Shown here: positions 49,532 through 59,179 of the stretch, piece by piece | Layout: the number at the start of each line of letters is the position of its first letter | Position numbering within the stretch: position 1 is the first letter of the stretch | Origin: Clostridia bacterium | Lineage (GTDB): Bacteria > Bacillota > Clostridia > CAKSNL01 > HGM11501 | Assembly (NCBI GenBank): GCA_900766735.1 | Contig: CAAFWO010000014.1 | Coordinates: forward strand, 1 to 63,999 | Direction of reading: 5' to 3' | Length of the DNA: 63,999 nt | Made by a program: the position numbers and the translations under genes | The notes under the pieces: generated by a model | The model's input: the letters and a program-made list of their open reading frames with translations, nothing else | Database searches by the model: none | What the model was told of the DNA's origin: nothing

Positions 49532-50965
49532 TTATACGTTAAGCTCGGCGGTAAGACCAACCTCGTCTTTGTATTTTGTGAGCACGGGCTTCACATATTC
49601 TTCGATGAAATCCGTCACCTGCATCGGCGCACAGCCGATAAAGTTTTCGGCCTTTAACATCGCGTCAAGCTTCTCGGGAGCGATCGTGAATGCCGGGTCG
49701 GCCTTGATGCGGTCGATAAGATCGTTCGAAAGCCCTTCCTCTTTCACGCGCTTTGCCGCCTCCATCGAGTGAACTCTGATGCGCTCGTGGAGCTCCTGGC
49801 GGTCGCCGCCGGCCTTCACGCACTCCATCATGATGTTTTCTGTCGCCATGAAGGGAAGCTCCGCCTCCAAATGCTTGGCGATGACCTTAGGATAGACAAC
49901 CAGCCCGTCGGCAACGTTTAACATAATGTCAAGAATGCCGTCGCAGGCTAAGAATGCCTCGGGAACCGAAAGGCGCTTGTTTGCCGAATCGTCAAGCGTG
50001 CGCTCGAACCACTGCGTGCCGGCGGTGAATGCCGGGTTCGCCTCGAGGCTTATAACGAAACGCGAGAGCGCGCAGATACGCTCGCTTCTCATCGGGTTGC
50101 GCTTGTACGCCATGGCGGACGAGCCGATCTGCGACTTTTCAAACGGCTCTTCCATTTCCTTTAAGTGCTGAAGAAGCCTTAGATCGTTGGCAAATTTCAT
50201 TGCGCTCTGCGCGATGCCGGAGAGCACCGACAAAACGAAATAGTCGATCTTTCTTGAATAGGTCTGCCCCGAAACGGGATAAACGCCGGGGAAGCCCATT
50301 TTCTCGGCGATCATCTTGTCTAAGCGGCGCACCTTGTCATAGTCGCCGTCAAAAAGATCCAGAAAGCTTGCCTGTGTGCCGGTCGTGCCCTTTGAACCCA
50401 AAAGGCGGAGCGCGGAAAGTTTTTCGGTCAGATTCTGAAGGTCGGTCATAAATTCCCATGTCCAGAGCGTGGCACGCTTGCCGACTGTCGTGGGCTGTGC
50501 ACTCTGAAAATGAGTGAAGCCGAGAGTGGGGAGCGACTTATATTTGTCCGCAAATGAGGACAAAAGAGCAATTAAGCTGACGAGTTTCTTCCTTATTAAT
50601 ATAAGCGCTTTTTGCATTATAATTATATCCGTATTGTCGCCGACATAACAGCTCGTCGCGCCCAGGTGAATGATGCTCTTTGCCTTCGGGCATAAAAGAC
50701 CGTAGGCATATACATGGCTCATAACATCGTGGCGGACTTCCTTTTCGCGGCGGCGCGCGTCCTCATAATTAATGTCCTTCTCGTGCTCGCGCATCTCGGC
50801 AATCTGCTCATCGGTGATGGAAAGGCCGAGCTCCTTTTCAGCCTCCGCAAGTGCGATCCAGAGGCGGCGCCAGGTGGTGAATTTCATATCCTCGGAGAAA
50901 ATATACTGCATTTCGCGGCTCGCATATCGCGACCCGAGGGGTGTTTTATAGGTGTCGTGCTCCAT
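49532..50965 (-). CDS. purB: Adenylosuccinate lyase
   Basis: 477 aa fumarase/aspartase-superfamily enzyme, cleaving SAICAR and adenylosuccinate to release fumarate in purine synthesis. Signature loop GSSAMAYKRNPMRSE near residue 280; His block GATSCYVGDNTD near residue 105 and TLGFTHFQSAQPTTVG near residue 145. The C-terminal domain is the PurB type. Monocistronic with its own promoter and terminator. Confidence 0.94.
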   Translation of the reverse strand: MEHDTYKTPLGSRYASREMQYIFSEDMKFTTWRRLWIALAEAEKELGLSITDEQIAEMREHEKDINYEDARRREKEVRHDVMSHVYAYGLLCPKAKSIIHLGATSCYVGDNTDIIIMQKALILIRKKLVSLIALLSSFADKYKSLPTLGFTHFQSAQPTTVGKRATLWTWEFMTDLQNLTEKLSALRLLGSKGTTGTQASFLDLFDGDYDKVRRLDKMIAEKMGFPGVYPVSGQTYSRKIDYFVLSVLSGIAQSAMKFANDLRLLQHLKEMEEPFEKSQIGSSAMAYKRNPMRSERICALSRFVISLEANPAFTAGTQWFERTLDDSANKRLSVPEAFLACDGILDIMLNVADGLVVYPKVIAKHLEAELPFMATENIMMECVKAGGDRQELHERIRVHSMEAAKRVKEEGLSNDLIDRIKADPAFTIAPEKLDAMLKAENFIGCAPMQVTDFIEEYVKPVLTKYKDEVGLTAELNV

Positions 50966-50998
50966 TTGTTGACCTTCTTTCGTGAAAATTTCATTACT

Positions 50999-51027
50999 AT
51001 TTTATCATAAAACGGCTGTTTTTGCAA
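50999..51027 (-). promoter_or_regulatory. purB promoter
   Basis: Minus strand TTGCAA, 17-base spacer, TAAAAT. No purine riboswitch or PurBox is evident in the 35-base leader. Confidence 0.75.
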
Positions 51028-51098
51028 GTCAAAAAGCGTGTTTTGGGGGTTTGCGCAAAAAAAATCCCGAAAAAATTAAGAAAATTTAAACTTTTTTC

Positions 51099-51127
51099 TT
51101 GCTAAACTGACAAGTGTGTGTTATAAT
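51099..51127 (+). promoter_or_regulatory. Promoter of the first SLH protein
   Basis: TTGCTA, 17-base spacer, TATAAT. The leader to ATG 51237 is about 100 bases and ends with GGGAGGAG. Long leaders are common for abundant S-layer transcripts. Confidence 0.78.
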
Positions 51128-51236
51128 TAAATTACTGTATCATGCATATGGTTTGTTTTGCTGTGAAAATAATGCGGCTGACAGCCCTAAGGCATGTGCT
51201 GCAAGTGTAATTAATTAATCAGGGAGGAGTAACAAC

Positions 51237-54200
51237 ATGAGAAACAAATTACTTGCATTAATCCTGGCACTCGTCATGATGGTGGGAATCACCGTTATGG
51301 CACCTGTGGCATCGATCGCCGCAGACGGGGTTGAGGCGATCGGCCCGGACACTGTTACCGAGGCTTCGACACTCCTTATGACTCTGAACATTCTTCAGGG
51401 CTATGAGGACGGTTCGCTTCAGCTTGACGGCAATATCACAAGAGCGGAATTCGCGGCAATGCTTGCGAGAGCGCTCAGAGGAACGGACGAGCTTAACTTG
51501 AACGCCGGCGCTATCTTGAACGACAAGATGAGCGAGACGCCCGAGAACATCGCGGCGGTAAAGGCGGCAGAGGAAAAGAAGAAATCCGGTCAGACAGAAG
51601 AGCCGGCTGAGGAAACTCCGGCCGACGCGAGCACACCCGGTGAGAACGTTGTCTCTGCAGGTGCAAAGACATACTACACCGACATTGATGCTTCCAAGAT
51701 CGTCAAAGAGCCTTTCAGCGACGTTACGAACGCGCACTGGAGCTATGACGATGTTGAGTTCTTAAGAAGCATGGGCGTAATCTCCGGTTACAGTGACGGA
51801 ACCTTTAAGCCCGACGAGAACATTACATATGAGCAGTGCGTTAAGCTTGTAGTTGCGGCTTTGGGCTACGACTTCATGGCTGAGTCTTACGGCGGCTATC
51901 CCGACGGTTACATGAGAACCGCGAGCCAGCTTAAGATATTAAAGAACGCAGGCGGCGCTGTCGGTGCACTCGCAACGAGACAGCAGATCGTTATCGTGCT
52001 CTTCAACGCACTTACGACCGACTACCTTGTTGTTGACGGTATTTCCGACGGTCACAATATGCTCGAGACAGGCAAGAGCATTCTTGACTACGTTTATGAT
52101 ATCGAGACCATCAGAGGTCGGGTTCTTGCAACAAAGAACTCCGGTATTAACCTTATAAGCGATGCTACTGAAGAGGGCCGCATCGAGATCGGAAGCGGTA
52201 ACGACTTCAGATATTTCGATTCGAGCTTCGAGGATTATCTCGGCTACGAGGTTAAGGCATACGTTAAGTATGACGAGAACTCCAGAACCGAGGGCGAGGT
52301 TTACGCTATATTCCCCGACGCTTCGGCAAAGAGAATCGTTGTAAACGCGGCTGACATCAAGGAAGCTGACGTTGATAACGGCAAGGTTACCGTTTATGTC
52401 GGCGACGATGAGAAGGAACTCACGATTAATCCCAACACGGTTATCTATAATGACGTTGCATACGGAAGAAACCTCACCAATTCCACCTTCGATATCGAGA
52501 GCGGTGACGTTACGTTCGTTGCAACAAAGGGCGGAAGCACCTATAACCTTATCCAGATCAACAGCTACGTTCCGATGTATGTTGACACGGTTAAGTCGAG
52601 CACAAAGACAATTATAGGTACTATCTATGCTAACGGCAGAACAACGGAGAACTATACTCTTAACTTGGACGAGGATTCAGATAAGTACGATATCACGGTT
52701 GACTATGTTGCTGAGGACGGCACAGAGGGCAACTTTGACAACATCTCCAAGGATACCGTGATCGAGATCAAGATGTGGGGCAACCACTATAAGGTATACA
52801 AGGGCGGTCAGGTTGTAACCGGCAAGATCGACAGGAAGGGCGCAGGCTACATCGTAATGGGCGAAACCAGATACGAGGACATCGAGGGCAGCGGACTTCT
52901 TTCAAACTTCACCTCCGGCGATTACGCTAAGTTCGGCGTAACGAGAGACGGCTACATCTTCTATGCTAAGGCACAGCAGAACACTTCTTCGTCACTCGGA
53001 TACGGACTTCTTATGAAGATCGGTATTGACGATAAGAGCTTCGGCGACGACATCGTTAAGGTAAAGGTTATGGATGCAACCGGCAAGATCGGTTACTATG
53101 AGCTTGCTGACAATATGAAGCTTATCGATATGGACGGCGAAGAATACAGATTCAACAGCGGTAAGTCCAACAGCATCACAACAAGCCAGCTTATGGCTAA
53201 GCTTAAAATTTCCGCTCAGTATGCGGGACTTGCAGCATCGTCTAACTTAAGGGGCTATGCAACGGCGAGACCCTATGAGCAGCTTTTGAAATTCTCCGTA
53301 AACGGCGAGGGCAAGGTAAGCGAGCTTATGCTTGCAAGACTTGCATCTTCCGTTCCGGCAAATGACGACAAGGCAGCATATTTCACGGTTGAAGATAACG
53401 ATGTGTCCGGCTCGAGCCACCACATCAACAAGGGCGTTATCGACGGAACTCCTTACGTTGTATCCGACTCTGTCGGCTTCCATGTATCAAAGAGCTCTAC
53501 CCCCAAGGATTCCGACTACCGTATGGGTAAGATCGGAACAGGCGCAAGAGACGGTAACCACGGTATCATCCTCTTTGACGTTTCGGAGGACGGTAAGCCT
53601 GCGGCTATCATCACCAGTAACACTTGGAAAAAGGACGGTAAGAGCAACGACTTCAACAGAATATTCGTTGTGATCGAGTACATGCAGGAAGCAACCATCA
53701 TGAAGGATGACGCTTACAGCGATGTATACGAGATCGGTATCATCAACGGCGGATCATATGAGACAAAGTATGCTCTTATTGATAAGAACGAGGACGTTGA
53801 CTACTTCAACGAGTCTTCAAGCTGCTTAAACTCTAACGGCAGATATAACACCGGCGATGTTATGAACCCCTCTTACTGGGCTTCCTCCGGATATTATAAC
53901 GGTCACTATTCCGGCAGCGGATATAAAGATCGGAATAAGAATGACGGTGTTCCCTACGCAGGTTTCTACTCAGTATCTGACCTTCTTACAAGAATAATCA
54001 ACGACACACCGAACGACTACTTCCACTATTCATACGGAACCGAGAACTGGGGTTCTTGGCAGGAAGAGTTCACCTTCGGTAAGGTTGCAAGCGCAACGGC
54101 TTCCAGAATGAGCGTAAGATACGGAGCTGACGCAAGCACCGCAGTAAGCGTTGATATTTCCGGTAGGAGTGCGGTTAAGTACGACTGCGAGACGGGTTAT

Positions 54201-54350
54201 GTTTCCGCGGTAAGCGCATCTGAGATTTCAGAGGGCGACTGGGCATTCGTTCAGCAGAGCAACAAGGCTACAAAGATGATCATGTTCTTCACAAACGTTG
54301 AGAGCGCGGATCTTGCCAACATCCAGTCGGAGACCAATAAGAGAAAATAA
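51237..54350 (+). CDS. Large S-layer-homology (SLH) domain protein
   Basis: 1037 aa, secreted. Signal peptide MRNKLLALILALVMMVGITV with cleavage near residue 29. SLH repeats occupy residues 38-80 (ILQGYEDGSLQLDGNITRAE), about 158-212 (VTNAHWSYDDVEFL, ISGYSDGTFKPDENITYEQC) and a degenerate third near 213-260; they bind pyruvylated wall polymer. The remaining 770 residues are Tyr/Asp/Gly-rich beta-structure with repeated IYVNG- and GKITRK-like turns and no catalytic motif I recognise. Codons (GTT, AAG, CTT) suggest strong expression. It may be the main S-layer subunit (inference). Confidence 0.85.
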   Translation: MRNKLLALILALVMMVGITVMAPVASIAADGVEAIGPDTVTEASTLLMTLNILQGYEDGSLQLDGNITRAEFAAMLARALRGTDELNLNAGAILNDKMSETPENIAAVKAAEEKKKSGQTEEPAEETPADASTPGENVVSAGAKTYYTDIDASKIVKEPFSDVTNAHWSYDDVEFLRSMGVISGYSDGTFKPDENITYEQCVKLVVAALGYDFMAESYGGYPDGYMRTASQLKILKNAGGAVGALATRQQIVIVLFNALTTDYLVVDGISDGHNMLETGKSILDYVYDIETIRGRVLATKNSGINLISDATEEGRIEIGSGNDFRYFDSSFEDYLGYEVKAYVKYDENSRTEGEVYAIFPDASAKRIVVNAADIKEADVDNGKVTVYVGDDEKELTINPNTVIYNDVAYGRNLTNSTFDIESGDVTFVATKGGSTYNLIQINSYVPMYVDTVKSSTKTIIGTIYANGRTTENYTLNLDEDSDKYDITVDYVAEDGTEGNFDNISKDTVIEIKMWGNHYKVYKGGQVVTGKIDRKGAGYIVMGETRYEDIEGSGLLSNFTSGDYAKFGVTRDGYIFYAKAQQNTSSSLGYGLLMKIGIDDKSFGDDIVKVKVMDATGKIGYYELADNMKLIDMDGEEYRFNSGKSNSITTSQLMAKLKISAQYAGLAASSNLRGYATARPYEQLLKFSVNGEGKVSELMLARLASSVPANDDKAAYFTVEDNDVSGSSHHINKGVIDGTPYVVSDSVGFHVSKSSTPKDSDYRMGKIGTGARDGNHGIILFDVSEDGKPAAIITSNTWKKDGKSNDFNRIFVVIEYMQEATIMKDDAYSDVYEIGIINGGSYETKYALIDKNEDVDYFNESSSCLNSNGRYNTGDVMNPSYWASSGYYNGHYSGSGYKDRNKNDGVPYAGFYSVSDLLTRIINDTPNDYFHYSYGTENWGSWQEEFTFGKVASATASRMSVRYGADASTAVSVDISGRSAVKYDCETGYVSAVSASEISEGDWAFVQQSNKATKMIMFFTNVESADLANIQSETNKRK

Positions 54351-54366
54351 GAGTCAGACATAATTT

Positions 54367-54397
54367 GTATGGGAATGCCTAACCGGCATTCCCATAC
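54367..54397 (+). terminator. Hairpin after the first SLH gene
   Basis: Perfect 13-bp stem GTATGGGAATGCC with its complement and loop TAACC. No T-tract follows, so it may be an mRNA 3' stabiliser as much as a terminator; a TATAAT at 54416 could start the next gene. Confidence 0.7.
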
Positions 54398-54453
54398 CGG
54401 GAAATAGTGTGGATTTATAATCTGCTTTATTTAGAAGAAAGGAATGGCAATAT

Positions 54454-57400
54454 ATGAAACTTAAAAAGACAGCTGCTTTTATTATTGCCCTCAGCATGTT
54501 AGTCGGACTCTTATCGGTATTTCCCGCTTCGGCACTTGCTCCGGTAACCGGCTACGCAGAGGAAATATTGGTCGATGAGAGCTTCGATACGGATTCATAT
54601 GATAAGAGCCTTCTCAAAATTGAGAACGGCAGCATTGCGGACGGCAGCCTTAATTTCGACCTTGTCGGAAAATCGGGTCTGGCGCTCAATGCTTCAATGG
54701 ATCTGGCAAAAACAAAGCAGTATATAATAGATTTCGAACTTGCTACAGATGCTACATACACCGATCCTTGGACAGCAACATTCATCGGCACAAGAAATGT
54801 CCGTGCCGCAGAAGCTCCCTGGGACAATATTAACGGCACATGGCTCGGAATCACGAAAGATAAGCTCATTTTGTGGCATTCATATGAAGATTGCAAATGG
54901 GCAAATGAGACTGCCGCTCCCGGCACTCACTACACGCTCGTTGACAACACCTTTGATGTCAGCGACGCTAAATACAGAGTTATTTACGAAGGCTCAGTTG
55001 CCGAGATATATATCGATCAGGCAAAGAACGGCAACTATGAATTGATGGCAACCGTGACTGTTACAAGCAATAAGGGCAGCATCACGGTCGGCGAGACAAA
55101 CCTTCTTTCTGCAAGAACATTCAACGAGAATCAGTCGAGCAGATACTTCTCTTTGTGGAACTACAAGGCAGAAGAAGAGACTGACGATCCCTTAAAGCCC
55201 ACTCCCAAGGACGAGAAGACCGAAGGCGCAGGCGAAGGCGAAGACGGCGGCGAGATTTCGCCTGAAGAAACAAAGACGGTTAAGATGGGTTCTTTTACCG
55301 TAAAGTATTATGCAAACCTTCTTATGACAGACGAGCAGAGAGCAACACTTGAAGCTGACAAGGCTCGCCTTGAGGAGATCGTTGCAAAGTACGGAACGGA
55401 CAAGAGACTTTACTACGATTCGTCTGTTGATACGGCGGCTCTTACAGCACTCATTGCACAGATAGACGAGCTTCTTTCCCGTGAGCAGGCGTTCGATTCT
55501 GAGTATACAGAGCTTTCAAGCGCTGTTGCAACGGCAACAAGCGTTCTGATCGATCAGGCGGCGGTTGACGCTTATATCGCAAGGTTTGCGGGATTCGAAA
55601 ACACGCTTGACTCAATCGAGTCCGATCCTCAGTATAAGGCAGAGGATATCGAAAAAATCAGAGCAGCAATTGCGGAAGCTAAGACAATCGTAAACGCTGA
55701 GAAACTCACGGCCGAGATGCTGGATTCGCAGTTTAATAAGGTTGCGGCAATGTTCAGCGCATTCGGTATATATTCGAAGGACGGTATTCCAAACTACTCG
55801 GCAACCTTCACGAACCCCTCATACACGGTGACCAACTTTGAGACAGACTGGTATCACTTAGGTGATAACCAGGCTTCCGTTCAGGTTTCCGGTGAGGATG
55901 GCGCGCACGTTAAGATGGACTGGCGCAATGACAGAAGATATATGATGCAGCTCAAGAAGCGTTATTCAAACTACAGCTTCAAGGCTACAATTACCAAGGT
56001 TAGCAAAGGTATGACAGCTATGGGTATAAGACAGACCTATGGCAGAAATACCTTCAATGAAGATAAGCAGGATATCGCATTCTGCGGCGGCGACTCGGTT
56101 GTTATGATCGGTACGCCGAACAGCGGTGACCTCAATACAGTATATGTTCTTGTAAGAACAATGCAGATAGGTTCAAACAGTTCTATCGAGTATATTTCGA
56201 GAGAGCTTTTCGCATATGACTTGAATCAGTTCCCGGGCGCTCTTTCCAATGAGAACAAGACGGCGACCTTCATTATCAAGGACATGGACGACGTTATCGA
56301 GTTCTACGTTGTAGCCGATGAAGGCGAAGTGAGACTTGCAACTCTCTATTTCAACCTTGAAAAAGAGGGCACGACCTATACTAAGGGCACACTCATCAAC
56401 AACATCACAGGCGAGAAAGCTGAATTCTCAGGTGTGTCGATTCCCTCTCCGGGTGAATCTGTAATGGGCTTCTCCGCCCGTAACGGTGAGTTCGCTGTTA
56501 AGGATGTCGTTGTATCCACCAACATCGCTCCGGCTGATGAGAAAGCGGCTAACGACGGTAAGTCCGATCCCAATAAGGTAACCTTCGCAACCGAAGACGG
56601 AAGTCTTAACTTCACAGAGGGCGAGACAAAGAACTTCACCATGAATGCGGAGTTTGATAAGCTCAAGATCTATGGTAAGGCAGGTTACGTTAAGGGAACG
56701 GTTGACGTTAAGAATTCTTCCGCGACGACGATCACGACAGGCCTTGGCGGCAAAATCGTAGCTGTTGACGCTGCGGCAGGCACTATCAAGGGCGTTAAGA
56801 GAGGAACAGACCTTGTCACAGCGAACTATAAGGGCGTAACGAAGGACTTTGTTGAAAGCCACGTTGTAACTGTTGACGGCGCATATACCGCTCCGGCAGA
56901 GGGCAGCGTTTTCGATAAGAGAATCGTAAGCGCGAAGATCGCGAACGCGTCTGCGTTCAAGAGCATTGACGAGGGACTTTCTGTAATCCCCGTAATCGAC
57001 TACACTCTTCCCAACGGCGACGAGGGCGTTCTTTCGGACGAATATTATGTTGCATACAAGAGCAGTGACGATTCTGTCATCGCTTTTGACAAGACAACAG
57101 GAAAGTTCGTTGCAAAGAAAGCGGGCGATGCAAGGATCTGGGCAGAAGTTTCCTATAAGGCAGGCACGACCAACGATGTGGCTAAGACCCCCGCTAAGAC
57201 TCCCGAGGTTAGCGTTGAGGTTACAGAGCCCGGAAGCATGACTCCCGGTGTCAGCGTGGTTGGCGCTATCAATGACCTTTACCATAACGCAAAGGATTCT
57301 TCCGTAACTCCCGGTGAGTACAAGGGATACATCGAAGCGGCAATCGAAGTAGGTATCGCTATCTCCTACGGTACGACCGATGACGATAAGTTAGTTAACG

Positions 57401-58443
57401 CAATGCTCATCAAGAATGAAATTGCGGAGCTTACCGGCGAGGTTACCGAGGACGATATTAAGGCGGCTGTTGCGACTGCACTTGAAGTAAGAAAAGTTTA
57501 TGACGTTATGGCAAGTGAAGAGTCTAACGCTGATGACTTGAGAAAGATACTTTTCGCAGGAAGCGGCGATGATAACTCTGTAAACAGCCTCGGCATAAGC
57601 CTTAAAAAGTATAAGAAGCTTGGCTCCGCAAAGGCGTCCAGAGCTGTAACGCGTGTTTACACTCAGCTCGCAAAGGAAGATGTTGAAAAGCTTTCCGCTT
57701 CCAAGATAGAGAATATCATGGATACCGTTATCGGATCTGTTGCTGAAGGCGGCGGTTCAGGTGGCGGCGGAGTTAAGAATGACACCAATAAGAACAAAGG
57801 CGGCGGAATCGGAGGCGGCGCTATCATTACGAAGCCCGACACTTCCACCACCAAGAAGCCTCTTCTGACAGGTGACGCGGCAAAGGCACAGGCTGAGAAG
57901 TTCGCTGATATAAACGACGCGGCTTGGGCTAAGGAAGCAATCGGCGCACTTGCATATGAGGGCGTTGTTGCAGGCTATGAGGACGGAACGATCCGCCCGA
58001 ACGCTGAGATCACAAGAGACGAGTTCGTTAAGCTTTTGGTTTGCGCACTCTCCGTTGAGCTCAAAGCGGGCGCTGTAACTTCGTATTCCGATATTACGTC
58101 CGGTTCATGGCAGGAGCCCTATGTTGCGGCGGCAACAGAGGCAGGTATCGTTTCCGGTACAGGTGCACTCACCTTCGGAAGCGGCGAGACCATCACCAGA
58201 CAGGATATGGCAACAATGATCTACAGAGCGGTATTAAAGCTTAAAGTTACTCTTCCCAATGATAAGCTTACTGCATTTAAGGATGCGGAAATGATCGCAG
58301 GATATGCAACCGACGCTGTTAACAAGCTCGCGGCGGCAGGCGTTATTTCCGGTATGGGCGACGATACGTTTGCTCCCGGCGCATGCGCAACGCGTGCACA
58401 GGCGATCAGCATGATCTTCGCTATCAGATTGTTGATGAAATAA
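54454..58443 (+). CDS. Multidomain surface protein with C-terminal SLH domains
   Basis: 1329 aa, secreted (signal peptide LKKTAAFIIALSMLVGLLSV). Order: a concanavalin/LamG-like lectin fold (residues 30-245), acidic linker, helical FIVAR-like segment (290-430), second lectin-like fold (440-690), a Big2-like Ig domain (about 740-820) and further beta domains, a Gly-rich hinge near residue 1100, then three SLH repeats (residues 1145-1329; DINDAAWAKEAIGALAYEG, VAGYEDGTIRPNAEITRDEF). The order is opposite to the upstream SLH protein. Carbohydrate binding at the cell surface is likely; no catalytic motif seen. Confidence 0.83.
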   Translation: MKLKKTAAFIIALSMLVGLLSVFPASALAPVTGYAEEILVDESFDTDSYDKSLLKIENGSIADGSLNFDLVGKSGLALNASMDLAKTKQYIIDFELATDATYTDPWTATFIGTRNVRAAEAPWDNINGTWLGITKDKLILWHSYEDCKWANETAAPGTHYTLVDNTFDVSDAKYRVIYEGSVAEIYIDQAKNGNYELMATVTVTSNKGSITVGETNLLSARTFNENQSSRYFSLWNYKAEEETDDPLKPTPKDEKTEGAGEGEDGGEISPEETKTVKMGSFTVKYYANLLMTDEQRATLEADKARLEEIVAKYGTDKRLYYDSSVDTAALTALIAQIDELLSREQAFDSEYTELSSAVATATSVLIDQAAVDAYIARFAGFENTLDSIESDPQYKAEDIEKIRAAIAEAKTIVNAEKLTAEMLDSQFNKVAAMFSAFGIYSKDGIPNYSATFTNPSYTVTNFETDWYHLGDNQASVQVSGEDGAHVKMDWRNDRRYMMQLKKRYSNYSFKATITKVSKGMTAMGIRQTYGRNTFNEDKQDIAFCGGDSVVMIGTPNSGDLNTVYVLVRTMQIGSNSSIEYISRELFAYDLNQFPGALSNENKTATFIIKDMDDVIEFYVVADEGEVRLATLYFNLEKEGTTYTKGTLINNITGEKAEFSGVSIPSPGESVMGFSARNGEFAVKDVVVSTNIAPADEKAANDGKSDPNKVTFATEDGSLNFTEGETKNFTMNAEFDKLKIYGKAGYVKGTVDVKNSSATTITTGLGGKIVAVDAAAGTIKGVKRGTDLVTANYKGVTKDFVESHVVTVDGAYTAPAEGSVFDKRIVSAKIANASAFKSIDEGLSVIPVIDYTLPNGDEGVLSDEYYVAYKSSDDSVIAFDKTTGKFVAKKAGDARIWAEVSYKAGTTNDVAKTPAKTPEVSVEVTEPGSMTPGVSVVGAINDLYHNAKDSSVTPGEYKGYIEAAIEVGIAISYGTTDDDKLVNAMLIKNEIAELTGEVTEDDIKAAVATALEVRKVYDVMASEESNADDLRKILFAGSGDDNSVNSLGISLKKYKKLGSAKASRAVTRVYTQLAKEDVEKLSASKIENIMDTVIGSVAEGGGSGGGGVKNDTNKNKGGGIGGGAIITKPDTSTTKKPLLTGDAAKAQAEKFADINDAAWAKEAIGALAYEGVVAGYEDGTIRPNAEITRDEFVKLLVCALSVELKAGAVTSYSDITSGSWQEPYVAAATEAGIVSGTGALTFGSGETITRQDMATMIYRAVLKLKVTLPNDKLTAFKDAEMIAGYATDAVNKLAAAGVISGMGDDTFAPGACATRAQAISMIFAIRLLMK

Positions 58444-58450
58444 TCGCATT

Positions 58451-58483
58451 AAAATCCTCCAAACTTCGGTTTGGGGGATTTTT
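58451..58483 (+). terminator. Terminator of the second SLH gene
   Basis: Stem AATCCTCCAAAC with complement, TTCG tetraloop and T5. Confidence 0.88.
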
Positions 58484-58563
58484 GTGTTTAAATTGTATAT
58501 GGCACTTCCTTGCCTAAAAGTAGCGAGGCGTGACTGAGGGAGAGACTATTAATCTGCACAGTG

Positions 58564-58592
58564 AAAACTCTGTAATCATTACAGAGTTTTTT
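58564..58592 (+). terminator. Free-standing terminator-like hairpin
   Basis: Perfect 13-bp stem AAAACTCTGTAAT with complement, single-base loop and T6. No gene precedes it in 58484-58563, where I see only repeat scraps (GAGGCGTGACTGAGGGAG), so it may belong to a small RNA or a decayed element. Confidence 0.65.
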
Positions 58593-58603
58593 GCTATTTA
58601 TTC

Positions 58604-58626
58604 GGCACGTCGGAAACCGCCGTGCC
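58604..58626 (+). repeat. 23-bp REP-like palindrome, copy 2
   Basis: Arms GGCACG and CGTGCC around CGG-AAA-CCG, followed by CTACGG. Same 23-bp layout as 12366-12388 with the third arm pair changed A:T to C:G on both sides. Confidence 0.62.
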
Positions 58627-58678
58627 CTACGGTGCACTCATCGAAGCGGTGCTAAACAAAAACCGTCGCAAATTTCTC

Positions 58679-58707
58679 TTGCAAACGGGGGGAAAGTGTG
58701 GTAATAT
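58679..58707 (+). promoter_or_regulatory. Promoter of the NfeD-SPFH operon
   Basis: TTGCAA, 17-base spacer, TAATAT. Confidence 0.72.
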
Positions 58708-58753
58708 AGACTTAAGGAAATAAAAAATGCCTATAATAAAAGGAGGGATTTTC

Positions 58754-59176
58754 TTGGAGGCTCTCTGGCTGATTTTGGCGGTGGTGCTTGCCGTGATCGA
58801 AGCGGCGACCGTTCAGCTTGTTTCCATCTGGTTCGCGTGCGGCGCTGTGTGCGCAATGCTTGCCGCGTTCTTTACGGACAGCGTGATCATTCAGTCCGCA
58901 GTGTTCGTGCTAAGCTCGGTCGTTTTCCTTTTGGTTTCGAGAAAGTTCGTTAAAAAAGTGCTCAAAAACAAGGTCGCGACGAATTCGGGCTCGCTGATCG
59001 GGCAAAGCGCAATAATAAGAGAGACCGTTGACAATGACCTGGGCACGGGCGCACTTCGCATCGGCGACGTTGTCTGGACCGTGCGCAGCGATAACGGGGA
59101 GCGCATCGAAGAGGGAACAAAAGTTAAAATAGTTGAAATTCAGGGCGTTAAGCTTATAGTAAGAAAGGAAGATTGA
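58754..59176 (+). CDS. NfeD-like membrane protein with OB-fold domain
   Basis: About 140 aa. Membrane helices occupy residues 1-70 (ALWLILAVVLAVIEAATVQL), followed by a soluble OB-fold domain (about 80-140) typical of short NfeD proteins (SLIGQSAIIRETVDN). TTG 58754 is chosen because AGGAGGG lies 6 bases before it and the upstream ATG overlaps that site. NfeD proteins form operons with flotillin/SPFH partners, as here (3-base gap), and are thought to organise membrane microdomains or protein quality control. Confidence 0.83.
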   Translation: MEALWLILAVVLAVIEAATVQLVSIWFACGAVCAMLAAFFTDSVIIQSAVFVLSSVVFLLVSRKFVKKVLKNKVATNSGSLIGQSAIIRETVDNDLGTGALRIGDVVWTVRSDNGERIEEGTKVKIVEIQGVKLIVRKED

Positions 59177-59179
59177 TTT

